A stretch of DNA of 64,000 nt, from the NCBI GenBank assembly GCA_963929535.1, contig CAWVIZ010000001.1:62001-126000 (forward strand). Direction: 5' to 3'. This stretch comes from Pullilachnospira sp963929535 (GTDB lineage: Bacteria; Bacillota; Clostridia; Lachnospirales; Lachnospiraceae). The position numbers and the translations under genes are program-made. The notes beneath the pieces are model-generated. The model was not told the origin of the DNA and made no database searches. It worked only from the letters and a program-made list of their open reading frames with translations. This document shows positions 54,136 through 62,967 of this stretch, in pieces; the stretch's first letter is position 1; the number at the start of each line of letters is the position of its first letter.

Positions 54136-55206
54136 TCAGATCGGATACGCCGACGGATCCCGCAGTAAGATATCCGCGTAATAGTGTATATCCTTCTGTA
54201 CCTGTTCCCGGTTTTCCAAATGATATCGGGCGATACACTTTTCCAGATACGGCACATATTCTTTCAGCAGCGCCGTTTTTATTTCTTTCGGCTTGTCCGG
54301 CTGAATACTCGTCTTGTAAGTATCCCGGTAAATTTTTTTCAATACCGGTTCTTCCAGCGCAAGTCCGCTGCATACCACATCGGCCTGTTCCAGTGTATCC
54401 GCCGTCTCCAGGCAGCGGCTGAGAGGCTCCTGAACCTTGTCCCAGTTGTTGCGGCAGATATCCGTTCCGAAAACGATCCTATCGGCATAACGGCTGATAA
54501 AGCCGCGCCACTTGTCGTAATTTCTTCCGAATCCTTCAAACATCTCCCAGCCGGGCGTCACATCAAAGAACAGATTCTCATACTGTTCCATCAGACTGCA
54601 CGCCAGCTCATAGTCGTCACTGTTGGACAGGAAGAAGAAATGAGCGATCGTCAGATTCAGTTTCGGATGCTTTTTCAGGATACCGATCGCTTCCTGTTTT
54701 ATCTGTTCCGCTGACGGTATGGAAGAATCATAAAGGTAACCTGCCTTGCGCGCCCATTCGGGAACCCGTTTTTCATCCCAGAATTCCACCGGGTCATTGA
54801 TATGGTACAGGATGGGGAATTGGGTATCTTCCATAAAAGAAAACATCGGGTCGTAACTTTTATCATCCAGCGGAACTCCCGATGCTTTCCGTATCGTAGG
54901 TTTTCCGTCCAGCATTTTTATCCCGTCGAATCCCATCTCATAATACATCTTCGCCTGCCGCAGCAGATCCTCCGGACAGCATGCCCCCGTCTGAGGTCTG
55001 TGAAACGACGCGTATCCGTAAATTTTATCGGGATATTTTTTCTTCATAGCCGCGATCGAAAGATTGCCCGCGGCAGTTTCCGGCTGAAACGCACTGGATA
55101 GCAGCGTATACTGCTCATAAACCTCCATCGCCGGTTTGATCGTATTGAAATCATCGAAAGAATATACATGAATATGTGTGTCTACCACTGGTAAGTGAAA
55201 CTTCAT
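54136..55206 (-). CDS. Amidohydrolase-family metal-dependent hydrolase
   Basis: A 356-residue TIM-barrel enzyme of the Amidohydro_2 group. The metal motif VVDTHIHVY is at residues 7-15; GFDGIKMLDGKP, LTIAHFFFLS (His) and VFGTDICRNN (Asp) match the other metal and catalytic positions. Members hydrolyse lactones or decarboxylate ring acids; the substrate here is unknown. It is the last gene of a LacI-transporter operon whose divergent gene encodes a creatininase-type amide hydrolase. AAAGGAG lies 11 bases before this ATG. Confidence 0.82.
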   Translation of the reverse strand: MKFHLPVVDTHIHVYSFDDFNTIKPAMEVYEQYTLLSSAFQPETAAGNLSIAAMKKKYPDKIYGYASFHRPQTGACCPEDLLRQAKMYYEMGFDGIKMLDGKPTIRKASGVPLDDKSYDPMFSFMEDTQFPILYHINDPVEFWDEKRVPEWARKAGYLYDSSIPSAEQIKQEAIGILKKHPKLNLTIAHFFFLSNSDDYELACSLMEQYENLFFDVTPGWEMFEGFGRNYDKWRGFISRYADRIVFGTDICRNNWDKVQEPLSRCLETADTLEQADVVCSGLALEEPVLKKIYRDTYKTSIQPDKPKEIKTALLKEYVPYLEKCIARYHLENREQVQKDIHYYADILLRDPSAYPI

Positions 55207-55223
55207 TCTTATCACATCTCCTT

Positions 55224-56054
55224 TTATGCCTTTGTTCCCGTAAGCGCGATGCCTTCCGTAAATTGCTTCTGAAATACCACAAACAGCAGAATCATCGGCA
55301 GTGCCGCGATGACGCCCCCGGCCATAAGCTGCGGATAATTGGTCAGGTTCTGGCCCACAATATTGGCCAGGCCTGCGGACAGCACCATTTTATCCATACT
55401 TACATTGATGATCAGCGGCCAGAGCAGATCCTTCCACGCGCCCAGTCCCGTAAGGATACACAAAGAAACGATGGGCGCTTTCAGCAGCGGAAGCAGGATT
55501 CTCCAGTAGATCTTAAACGCGCTGCATCCGTCTATTTTAGCGGCTTCATCCAGTTCGATAGGCAATGCCTGATAAAACTGTCTCATAAGAAACAACGCGA
55601 ATATATTGAAGGTTTTCGGAAGCCACAAAGCCGTCAGTGTGTCGTTCAAATGCCACGAGGTGATAATGTCATAATGCGGCACCAGAAGAAGCTGCATCGG
55701 GATCATCATCATGCTCAAGAAAAGCAGAAATAAAAGATTCTTTCCCGGAAATCTCATCCTCGCGAACGCATAGCCTGCCAGAGAACAGACCAGAACCTGA
55801 GAAACAATGCTGAAAATCATCACCAGGAATGTATTCATATACAGACGGATCACCGGAAACTTCTGAAATACCTCCACGTAATTTTCCCATATGGGAACCT
55901 CCGGGAAGATGATCAGCGGGATCCTGATACTTTCATCATATGTTTTCAGGGACGTCAGGATCATCCATATAAAGGGAAAGATCGTCGTAACACAGCACAG
56001 GATCAAAAAAACATGAATGACCAGCGCCGCTTTTGTCTTATTACTTTTTTCCAT
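55224..56054 (-). CDS. Carbohydrate ABC transporter permease, MalG-like
   Basis: A 276-residue membrane permease with six helices. The EAA loop is LDEAAKIDGCSAFKIYW. The N-terminus (KAALVIHVFLILCCVTTIFPF, in parts) and C-terminus QFTEGIALTGTKA are typical. It follows the MalF-like permease on the same strand. Confidence 0.94.
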   Translation of the reverse strand: MEKSNKTKAALVIHVFLILCCVTTIFPFIWMILTSLKTYDESIRIPLIIFPEVPIWENYVEVFQKFPVIRLYMNTFLVMIFSIVSQVLVCSLAGYAFARMRFPGKNLLFLLFLSMMMIPMQLLLVPHYDIITSWHLNDTLTALWLPKTFNIFALFLMRQFYQALPIELDEAAKIDGCSAFKIYWRILLPLLKAPIVSLCILTGLGAWKDLLWPLIINVSMDKMVLSAGLANIVGQNLTNYPQLMAGGVIAALPMILLFVVFQKQFTEGIALTGTKA

Positions 56055-56100
56055 TCTAAAATCACCTACACTTTATCCTGACAGATACCTGCCTGTCATT

Positions 56101-57012
56101 TTACGATTCATAATGAACCCATTTTTTCTGCATCTTCATCTGAATGATCGTGATCACCAGGATGATCAGGAACAGAATGAAAGAAATCGCCGCTCCATAC
56201 CCTTTGTTAAAATTCTTGAATGCTTCTTCATAATAGAGCATAACGATACTCCTCGCTCCGGACATGCCGGAGCTTGTGGGAGTGATCATCAGGAAAATCA
56301 GGTCAAATACCTGGAAAAATCCTATTACTTCTGTTGTGACCATAAGAAACGTAATCGGAGAAAGCAGCGGCAGCGTGATCTTGAAAAAACACTGAACGCC
56401 TCCCGCGCCGTCAATCCTGGCAGCTTCATAATAGCTCCCGGGAATCCCCTGCAGGCCTGCCAGGAATATGATCACTGCCTGGCCCACGCTGGCCCATACC
56501 AGCACGATGCACATCGCGCTCAGCGACAGATCCGGATCTGACAGCCATTCCGGATTGCCTTTGATCCCCAGTCCGTTCAAGATTGCGTTGATCACACCAA
56601 ACTGCGCGTTGAACAGCCATTTCCAAAGCATTCCTATTGCCGTCGGCAATGTTATGATCGGAAGATAGATCAATGTCCTGTAAAGTCCTTTTCCTTTTAT
56701 CTTACAGTTCAAAGCAACGGCAATAACGATAGCCAGCAAAATCACCAGCGGGACGCAAATCAGAACGTACAGCACCGTATGGAGCACCGACTCATAGAAT
56801 TCCGCATCCTGAAACAATTTCTCATAGTTTGCAAGTCCGATAAAACGGGGAACTCCAAAACTCTTTTTATTGGTAAGGCTGATATAAATATTCTGTATAA
56901 ACGCATAAATATAAAAAATGCTGATTCCGATCAAGAACGGGGCGATAAAAAGATATGCGTTTACAGCCTCTCTGATATTCCATTTCTTCATCTTTTTCTT
57001 CTTTGGCACCAT
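56101..57012 (-). CDS. Sugar ABC transporter permease, MalF-like
   Basis: A permease of about 303 residues with six helices. The first is AYLFIAPFLIGISIFYIYAF; the EAA loop is YYEAARIDGAGGVQCFF. It pairs with the MalG-like permease. The start is uncertain: an ATG at 57042 lies 10 residues further upstream with no clear ribosome site, and the one at 57012 has AAAGGGG at short spacing. The upstream gene (binding protein) ends 14 bases before 57042. Confidence 0.9.
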   Translation of the reverse strand: MVPKKKKMKKWNIREAVNAYLFIAPFLIGISIFYIYAFIQNIYISLTNKKSFGVPRFIGLANYEKLFQDAEFYESVLHTVLYVLICVPLVILLAIVIAVALNCKIKGKGLYRTLIYLPIITLPTAIGMLWKWLFNAQFGVINAILNGLGIKGNPEWLSDPDLSLSAMCIVLVWASVGQAVIIFLAGLQGIPGSYYEAARIDGAGGVQCFFKITLPLLSPITFLMVTTEVIGFFQVFDLIFLMITPTSSGMSGARSIVMLYYEEAFKNFNKGYGAAISFILFLIILVITIIQMKMQKKWVHYES

Positions 57013-57055
57013 ATACCCCTTTCCCCGGCGTTTGCCGTTCATTTATATCCGGAGG

Positions 57056-58342
57056 CTATTTATTGGCTTCGATCACCTCATTAATCTCCTGATCAATAGC
57101 TGTAAGTCCTTCCTCAACCCCTTCATTGCCGGAGAAAATATCGATCATGTGCTCGTTGTAGATTGTCTGGGCCTCATCCGTCGCGTAATAAGGGGCCGCC
57201 TCGTAAGGACGGGAGTAATTGATCTGGTCTACAAAGGGAGTCGCGTCAAAATTCTTGTAGCTCTCCGCGTAATAGTGCTGGCAGTCCGCCAAAGCAGGCA
57301 TATCAGCTCCGTTCTCGCCCAAAATTTTATTCGCTTCTTCGCCTCCCAGGAACTTCAGGAATTCCCATGCCTCGTCCTTATGCTCGCTGGCCGAATTCAT
57401 ACCATAGCTCATTCCGCCCAGCATATAGTCTTTTGTCTGCGCTTCCGGCAGAGTCACCAGATGAATTCCTTTCAGGCTGGACTGTTCCAGTTTCTGCGCG
57501 GTGAAGGTGGGCAGATACAACATCGCCGTTTTTCCTGAAATGAACAGATCTTCCGCGCTTGTATCGCTGATCGTGGAATAATCCGGCGCGTAACCATTTT
57601 CCACCATCGAAGTCATAGCCTCAAAGGCTTCCACATTCTCCGGGCTATTGAAAACCGCCTGCTCATCCTGGAACATATGGCCTCCAAACTGCCACATCAC
57701 ATGGTTCCAGGTGGAATTGCTGCTGTTCCAGGCCATCCCGATGGGATAAATTCCATCATCCCCGATTTTCTCCTTTAATTCAGCGCAGAGATTCATAAAA
57801 TCGTCCCAGGTCCACTCATCTGTGGGCGCTTCAACTCCATACTGGTCAAAAATTTCCTGATTATACGCTACCGCCTGGGAATCCATTCACTTCGGCATAG
57901 CCACCAGCTCGCCATCATAGGTGAACAGGTCTACCAATGCCGGCGTGAATCCGCTGGTGTCAAACCCATCCTTTTCAATCCACGGCTGGATGGACTCCAT
58001 AACGCCCGCTTCCAGATACTTGGCATAGTTGACGTTCATAAAAAAGGTATCCGCCGCCTGATTCGCTCCTGCCGCCGCGTCAAACTTCGTCCAGTACTGA
58101 TCCCATGGGGTAAGCTGCATCTCCACATGAATCTCCGGGTGTTCCTCCTCAAACGCGTCGATGATCTTTTCATACGTCACCGACTGGATTTCATCCCAAA
58201 GGCTGAAGGTGATCGTAGTCACCTCCCCGTCACTTTTGCCGCCTTCTCCTTCCGAATTCGCTTGCTCCGTGTTTCCGCAGCCGACCATACCCATCCCGAC
58301 CAGTCCGCACAGCGCCCAAAGACATATTTTCTGTTTTTTCAT
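57056..58342 (-). pseudogene. Sugar ABC transporter substrate-binding lipoprotein with an in-frame stop
   Basis: The 5' part is a lipoprotein signal (VGC, Cys22) and the N-lobe of a MalE-type binding protein: ITFSLWDEIQSVTYEK, then DGELVAMPK and TGA at 57887-57889. The frame continues without a shift as MDSQAVAYNQEIFDQYGV, through GMAWNSSNSTWNH and MLGGMSYGM to VIEANK. Such proteins often have PKW or PKD at this site, so a TGG (Trp) to TGA change is the simplest explanation. The full-length protein would be 428 residues. Translation may restart at the ATG after the stop, but there is no good ribosome site. Confidence 0.88.
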
Positions 58343-58365
58343 AAGTTCTCTCCCTTTTCCTTTTT

Positions 58366-59376
58366 TTAACTGCTCCGGATACTTCTGCAGCTCTCTCCCC
58401 GTAAAAGCATATATTCTTTTTCAATTTCCGTTTCATCCGACCAATTGCTGCGTTCTATTTTTGAAATCATCCATTCCACAAGATTTTTGCATAAATGTTC
58501 CACCGGCTGCACAATGGTCGTAAGCTTCGGCTCTATCATCTGTCCCATCTGAATCCCGTCAAACCCAATGATCGATATATCCTGCGGTACTCGGATCCCG
58601 TTTTTTTCCAGGTACAGAATGATTCCGATAGCCGCCTCATCGCAATAGCAAAACATGGCGGTGGGGAGCTCCCCATACGATACCATTCGCTTTACTTCCG
58701 CGATCGCGCCCTCCATTCCATCGGCACTTGTGGAAATAAAGCGGTCATTGATCGGACAACGGTAATACTTTAACGCGTCAAGAAACCCTTCATAGCGAAA
58801 ATAGATCAGTTCTCCCTGACTGATATGCGGAAAAATTCCTCCTATCTTCCGGTGCCCAAGTTCTGCCAGATAGGAAATTGCCCGGAAAACAGCCTGGTGA
58901 TTCTGTCTCATAATGCTTTCCCCTCCCGGATAAAAGGAATTGTCTATTACCGGAATTTCTATCTTTTTCTGTACTTCCTCCATTTCATCCGGCTGCAGGC
59001 TGAAGGTGGTCATGATCCCTTCAAATTGCTGCTGCTGCAGTAATTCCATAGTCTCCAGACGGTTTTGAAAATCACTTCCGCAAGGCATATTCATCAGTTT
59101 ATAGTCCTTCTTCGCCGCGTAATACGCCATTCTGCTGACAAGAACCGTCTGAAAAATATTCAGCTGCTCATCCGTAAGCTGCGCGATCAATCTGGTCCTT
59201 TTGGTCACCAGGCCTCTGGCAATGCTGTTGGGATAGTAATGATATTTTCGAACCATTTCCATAACTCTTTTTTCCAGTTCTTCACTGACCGTTTTGGTAT
59301 GATTCAAAACCCTGGAAACTGTTGCCGGGGATACGCCTGCCTTTTTCGCTATAAATTTGATATCCACGTTCGTCAT
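58366..59376 (-). CDS. LacI-family transcriptional regulator of the adjacent operon
   Basis: A 336-residue repressor: DNA-binding motif IKFIAKKAGVSPATVSRVLNH at the N-terminus (in parts), then a periplasmic-binding-like core ending DISIIGFDGIQMGQMIEPKLTT. It is the first gene of the operon with the binding protein, two permeases and amidohydrolase, 23 bases before the binding protein. Its own promoter and the divergent creatininase promoter each hold a matching palindrome in the spacer, so it probably represses both. Confidence 0.93.
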   Translation of the reverse strand: MTNVDIKFIAKKAGVSPATVSRVLNHTKTVSEELEKRVMEMVRKYHYYPNSIARGLVTKRTRLIAQLTDEQLNIFQTVLVSRMAYYAAKKDYKLMNMPCGSDFQNRLETMELLQQQQFEGIMTTFSLQPDEMEEVQKKIEIPVIDNSFYPGGESIMRQNHQAVFRAISYLAELGHRKIGGIFPHISQGELIYFRYEGFLDALKYYRCPINDRFISTSADGMEGAIAEVKRMVSYGELPTAMFCYCDEAAIGIILYLEKNGIRVPQDISIIGFDGIQMGQMIEPKLTTIVQPVEHLCKNLVEWMISKIERSNWSDETEIEKEYMLLRGESCRSIRSS

Positions 59377-59410
59377 CAGTTCTCACTCCAATACGTATTG
59401 TGTGATTATT

Positions 59411-59438
59411 ATCTTATGGGAAAACGTTTTCCTTTCAA
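59411..59438 (-). promoter_or_regulatory. Promoter of the LacI operon with operator in the spacer
   Basis: On the minus strand TTGAAA (59433-59438) and TAAGAT (59411-59416) are 16 bases apart, and the spacer contains the perfect palindrome GGAAAACGTTTTCC (59419-59432). Confidence 0.8.
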
Positions 59439-59534
59439 TCGTCACTTTTACTAATATATCTTTTTTATCATTGTCTATTTTGTACGTTTTCTTCTGTTTG
59501 CGCATGGACCATGTTTTATCTGCTGTTTTTTTCG

Positions 59535-59562
59535 TTGACAGGAAACCCGTTTCCTGTATAAT
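59535..59562 (+). promoter_or_regulatory. Promoter of the creatininase gene with operator in the spacer
   Basis: TTGACA (59535-59540) and TATAAT (59557-59562) are 16 bases apart, and the spacer is GGAAACCCGTTTCCTG, a palindrome (CAGGAAAC/GTTTCCTG) closely related to the site facing it. Confidence 0.85.
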
Positions 59563-59592
59563 GACTGTAAAATTTGAAAGGATGTGCAGAAT

Positions 59593-60384
59593 ATGAAATT
59601 TTCTACTCAGAATCATGTTTTATATGAAGAAATGTGTCCCCTGGAATTTTCCTCCCGTCTGAAGGAATGCCCTGTTGCTTATCTTCCTATGGGAACTATA
59701 GAATGGCACGGCCCGCACCTGCCCCTGGGAGCAGACGGGATCCAGTCACAGGCCTTTTTCCAGCGTGTCGCTTCCGCTTTCGGGGGAATCGTTCTCCCAA
59801 AGCTTTTCCTTGGTCCGGACCGTTATTATCACGATCCGGAAAAAGACTTCTACGGTATGGACATCTGCACCGGAGACGCCCTGACGTCTTATCCCATGCA
59901 GCGTCTTCCGGGAAGCGTCTACTGGCTGCCCGATGCTCTATTTGACGCTATGCTGCTGCAGACCGCGAAAAATCTCAAGCGCGCCGGATTCAAAATTCTG
60001 GCCGCCCACGGACACGGTCCGTCTAACAATCGTTTTTTTGCTCTCCGGGAGGAGATTCAGGAAAACATCGGACTGCGGTGCATCTCCCCATTTGATGTTA
60101 TTTCGGAAGAGCGCCTCCGGTTCCAAAACGACCATGCGGCGGCCAACGAAACCTCCATTACTATGGCGGTAAGACCGGATCTGGTACACATGGAATATCT
60201 AAAAGAGGAAAGCGACCAGCTGGCCATGGCAGGGAGATCGCCGATGCGGTACGCATCCGTTTCTTACGGAGAAGAACTCCTGGATGTAAACATCCGCGCC
60301 ATGGGAGAAGCCATTCGCAGCCTGTTGAGCGGCGATACGCACATGGCTGAAACGGCGGAAACGAAGAGATCAACGGGTTCATGA
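59593..60384 (+). CDS. Creatininase-family amide hydrolase
   Basis: A 263-residue enzyme. The metal motif GTIEWHGPHLPLGAD gives Glu37, His39 and Asp48; GHGPSNNR holds a further ligand region (His of AAHGHG) and NDHAAANETS the conserved Glu. The family opens cyclic amides (creatinine) or acts on related rings or formamides. It is divergent from a LacI-transporter-amidohydrolase operon with shared operators, so both gene sets probably serve one catabolic pathway. The ATG at 59593 is preferred over a GTG nine bases upstream. Confidence 0.9.
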   Translation: MKFSTQNHVLYEEMCPLEFSSRLKECPVAYLPMGTIEWHGPHLPLGADGIQSQAFFQRVASAFGGIVLPKLFLGPDRYYHDPEKDFYGMDICTGDALTSYPMQRLPGSVYWLPDALFDAMLLQTAKNLKRAGFKILAAHGHGPSNNRFFALREEIQENIGLRCISPFDVISEERLRFQNDHAAANETSITMAVRPDLVHMEYLKEESDQLAMAGRSPMRYASVSYGEELLDVNIRAMGEAIRSLLSGDTHMAETAETKRSTGS

Positions 60385-60397
60385 CATTCATTATTCC

Positions 60398-60432
60398 GGG
60401 CAGAACTATTTTTATAGCTCTGCCCTTAAGAT
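60398..60432 (+). terminator. Terminator after the creatininase gene
   Basis: GGGCAGA-CTAT and ATAG-TCTGCCC arms are followed by TTAAGATTTTT. Confidence 0.75.
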
Positions 60433-60551
60433 TTTTATCCGATCATGCTTCCCAATCCTACTTTGATTTTGCCTCCCAGCCGGTATGGATGCTGGCGAAA
60501 GACATAAGTAAACTTCTGTCCTGTGTCATACCGAAGGAGCTTTACTGCCAT

Positions 60552-61172
60552 CTAATTTTCTCCTTTTCTCAGGCGGATCGAAATCATGTCCGTATACGGG
60601 GAATAGCCATGGGATTCTTTTTGTTCTTTTACCAACTCGCCATTTGCCCATAATTTATACGGTGTGGTGCTTCCCACATGCATCTGGAGCTGTTCTTCCT
60701 TCTCCGACCAGATTTTGGTCAGCCCGTAAACACAGCAGGTTCCCTGAAAGCCGAACATTTTATCAATCTCGATCAGGTCTTCCCTTTCCGTAAAAGGAAT
60801 CCCCATTTGAAAATATTCCTCAAAGGAAACGGGGTCGAAACTCTCCCGGATGTATACCGTGTCTATATCCGTAAAATTATTATGCGCCTCCGCAAGCGTC
60901 ATATACCGGTAAATCTGCCCTCCGGGTATCTGGTAATATTCTTTGTCTTTTCTGCGCTGCGCTTCACTGATCTCTATAAAGTTGTACAGATCGACATAGG
61001 GGCCAAGGATACGCCATTGAACAGTTCCTACAATTCCAAAATCCTTCCTGTAGATTTCCTTGTCTCCCTTGATAACAAAGCTGCAGTTGTTTATTTCCTT
61101 AACAATGGGAATATCTTCCCGCATGGACACTGCCGCACGAATCTCCTTCTTCTCCCCGGGGACAAATCTCAC
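60552..61172 (-). CDS. Unrecognised protein, possible carbohydrate-binding beta-sandwich at the C-terminus
   Basis: A 206-residue protein starting with GTG. I do not recognise a family. The second half (GFQGTCCVYGLTKIWSEKE, then VGSTTPYKLWANGELVKEQ) resembles the ligand-binding beta-sandwich domain found in some glycosidases and related proteins. It has no signal peptide. After its TAG stop the same frame continues without a break for 38 more codons (MAVKLLRYDTGQKFTYVFRQ), which looks like a natural extension, so the gene may be a truncated part of a longer one. It is 21 bases downstream of the fucosidase gene in the same operon. Confidence 0.6.
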   Translation of the reverse strand: MRFVPGEKKEIRAAVSMREDIPIVKEINNCSFVIKGDKEIYRKDFGIVGTVQWRILGPYVDLYNFIEISEAQRRKDKEYYQIPGGQIYRYMTLAEAHNNFTDIDTVYIRESFDPVSFEEYFQMGIPFTEREDLIEIDKMFGFQGTCCVYGLTKIWSEKEEQLQMHVGSTTPYKLWANGELVKEQKESHGYSPYTDMISIRLRKGEN

Positions 61173-61193
61173 GGCAAAAATGCCGCTCCTTTC

Positions 61194-62666
61194 TTATTTC
61201 AAACGGATCCGGAATACTACCGGGTAGGCAGTATCCACTCCCTCCGTCTCCACCTTCAGCGCCTGATCGTCCACCATCCAGCGAAGCGCTCCGTCAAATC
61301 CCAGAACCTCCACATCTTCAATGATCCCGTGGAAACAGGAATTTTTCTCCGGATTCAGGGTGGCCAGCGCCGGGAATTCATATTTTCCGTCCGGGCTGCA
61401 TTTCAGTACTGTGGCGTAAAGGTTGGATCCCTTTATCGTGTAGCGGATATCCCGGGAAGTGAATTCCTTTTTGATGCCGTCGGAGAATCCTCCTTCCGTC
61501 ACCTTTGTGGGGCCTTCTCCAAAAATCCGCCAGATTTTTGTATTGTAGATAGCTTCCCCGTTCACCTTCAGCCATCCGCCGATGCCCTTCAGAATCCGGG
61601 TATCCTCCTCTGAGATGGTGCCGTCTGCCTTCGGTCCCACATTCAGCAGGAGACAGCCGTTTTTGCTTACGATGTCCACCAGATCACCAACAATATCCTC
61701 CGCCGGACGGAACTGATTATTCTCCGTGTATGACCAGGAATTCAAGGCAATCGCCGTATCCGTCTGCCAGAAGTACGGCTTGGAATCCGCGAACTGTCCT
61801 CTCTCGATATCCAGTACGGCCGTTCCCATGGCAAATGCGTCATACTTATAATTAATGGCCACCTGCTCGCCCCATTCCTCCGCGCGGTTATAATAATAGG
61901 CCGCCATCTTCTGAAGATACGGTTTCACAGAGTCATGCTGGATCCACCAGTCGAACCATAAAACCTTGGGACGATACCGGTCAATGATCTCACAGGTTCT
62001 CACCAGCCAATCCTGGAGAAACTCTTCTGTGGGATACGGCTTGCCGAACAGATCCTGAAAATCATCATGTTCCATCTGCACTGCCGGCCAGTAAAGATCT
62101 CCTCTCTTCAGGGGTTCCTTTACATCACTGTCAAAATCCTTTCCATGCCCCTGGAAAAACCAGTGCTCGATCCGGTGAGACGAGGCACCGATCTCCATGC
62201 CCCGCTGCTCCACTTCCAGTTTCAGTTCTCCCAGCACATCCCTCTTGGGTCCCATTTCAAAGGCATTCCAATGGGAAATATCGCTTTTGTACATCTGAAA
62301 TCCGTCATGATGCTCGGCCACCGGAACCACATATCTGGCACCCGCTTCCGCAAACAGATCCGCCCAGGCCGCCGGGTCAAATTTCTCCGCCCGGAACATG
62401 GGAATAAAATCCTTATAACCAAATTCCTTATGCGGTCCGTATGTTTTCAGATGATGCTCATATTCCCTGCTTCCCTGGATATACATATTTCTGGGATACC
62501 ATTCGCTGCCGAAAGCCGGAACCGAATAAGGTCCCCAATGAATAAATATTCCAAATTTGGCATCTTTGTACCAGCTGGGCACCTGATACTGCTGAAGGGA
62601 CTCCCAGTTGTCCTTATATCTGCCCTTATCGATTACCTGCTGGATTTTTTCCAGATATTTCTGCAT
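61194..62666 (-). CDS. Alpha-L-fucosidase, GH29
   Basis: A 490-residue glycosidase without signal peptide. FGIFIHWGPYSVPAFGSEWYPRNM (in parts) and AEHHDGFQMYKS are strong GH29 motifs. The catalytic nucleophile is the Asp in VLWFDWWIQ (about residue 241). LLNVGPKADGTI and a C-terminal beta-sandwich domain (from about 385) complete the family layout. Cytoplasmic location suggests that it acts on imported fucosylated oligosaccharides. AAGGAGG precedes the start. It faces an AraC regulator. Confidence 0.95.
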   Translation of the reverse strand: MQKYLEKIQQVIDKGRYKDNWESLQQYQVPSWYKDAKFGIFIHWGPYSVPAFGSEWYPRNMYIQGSREYEHHLKTYGPHKEFGYKDFIPMFRAEKFDPAAWADLFAEAGARYVVPVAEHHDGFQMYKSDISHWNAFEMGPKRDVLGELKLEVEQRGMEIGASSHRIEHWFFQGHGKDFDSDVKEPLKRGDLYWPAVQMEHDDFQDLFGKPYPTEEFLQDWLVRTCEIIDRYRPKVLWFDWWIQHDSVKPYLQKMAAYYYNRAEEWGEQVAINYKYDAFAMGTAVLDIERGQFADSKPYFWQTDTAIALNSWSYTENNQFRPAEDIVGDLVDIVSKNGCLLLNVGPKADGTISEEDTRILKGIGGWLKVNGEAIYNTKIWRIFGEGPTKVTEGGFSDGIKKEFTSRDIRYTIKGSNLYATVLKCSPDGKYEFPALATLNPEKNSCFHGIIEDVEVLGFDGALRWMVDDQALKVETEGVDTAYPVVFRIRLK

Positions 62667-62967
62667 GCTATCTGCCTCCTTCTTGTTTTTCTTTTCCGTT
62701 CTCTCCCGGCTGCGTCTGCCTTTTCCTGTCCGCCGGGTTTTGGATCTTTATCCTGCGTTTCCGCCGCTCTCCGGCTTTCTGCAACAGTTCCGCCCTTTCA
62801 GTCCCCGGGAAGATATCTCTATTATAGAAAATCCGACGGAAAATAGAATCGAAAAACAGGACAGATTTCTTTCAAATATGTCGTGTTTTCGCATATTTTC
62901 TCTTTTACTTTTTCCGGTTTTCTGGTACAGTAACAACAGGAATTACTTTTTAAAAGGAGACGATACC
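62667..62967. promoter_or_regulatory. Divergent region between the fucosidase and AraC genes
   Basis: No gene is seen in these 301 bases. The minus strand has TATAAT at 62821-62826 without a good -35, which suggests activation of the fucosidase operon. The + strand has TTTACT and TACAGT 16 bases apart near 62909-62936. Confidence 0.45.

Noticed and set aside
57887..57889. TGA as a selenocysteine codon in the binding protein
   Set aside because: No selenocysteine-insertion hairpin is evident after it, the family has no selenoproteins I know of, and Trp is expected at this position.
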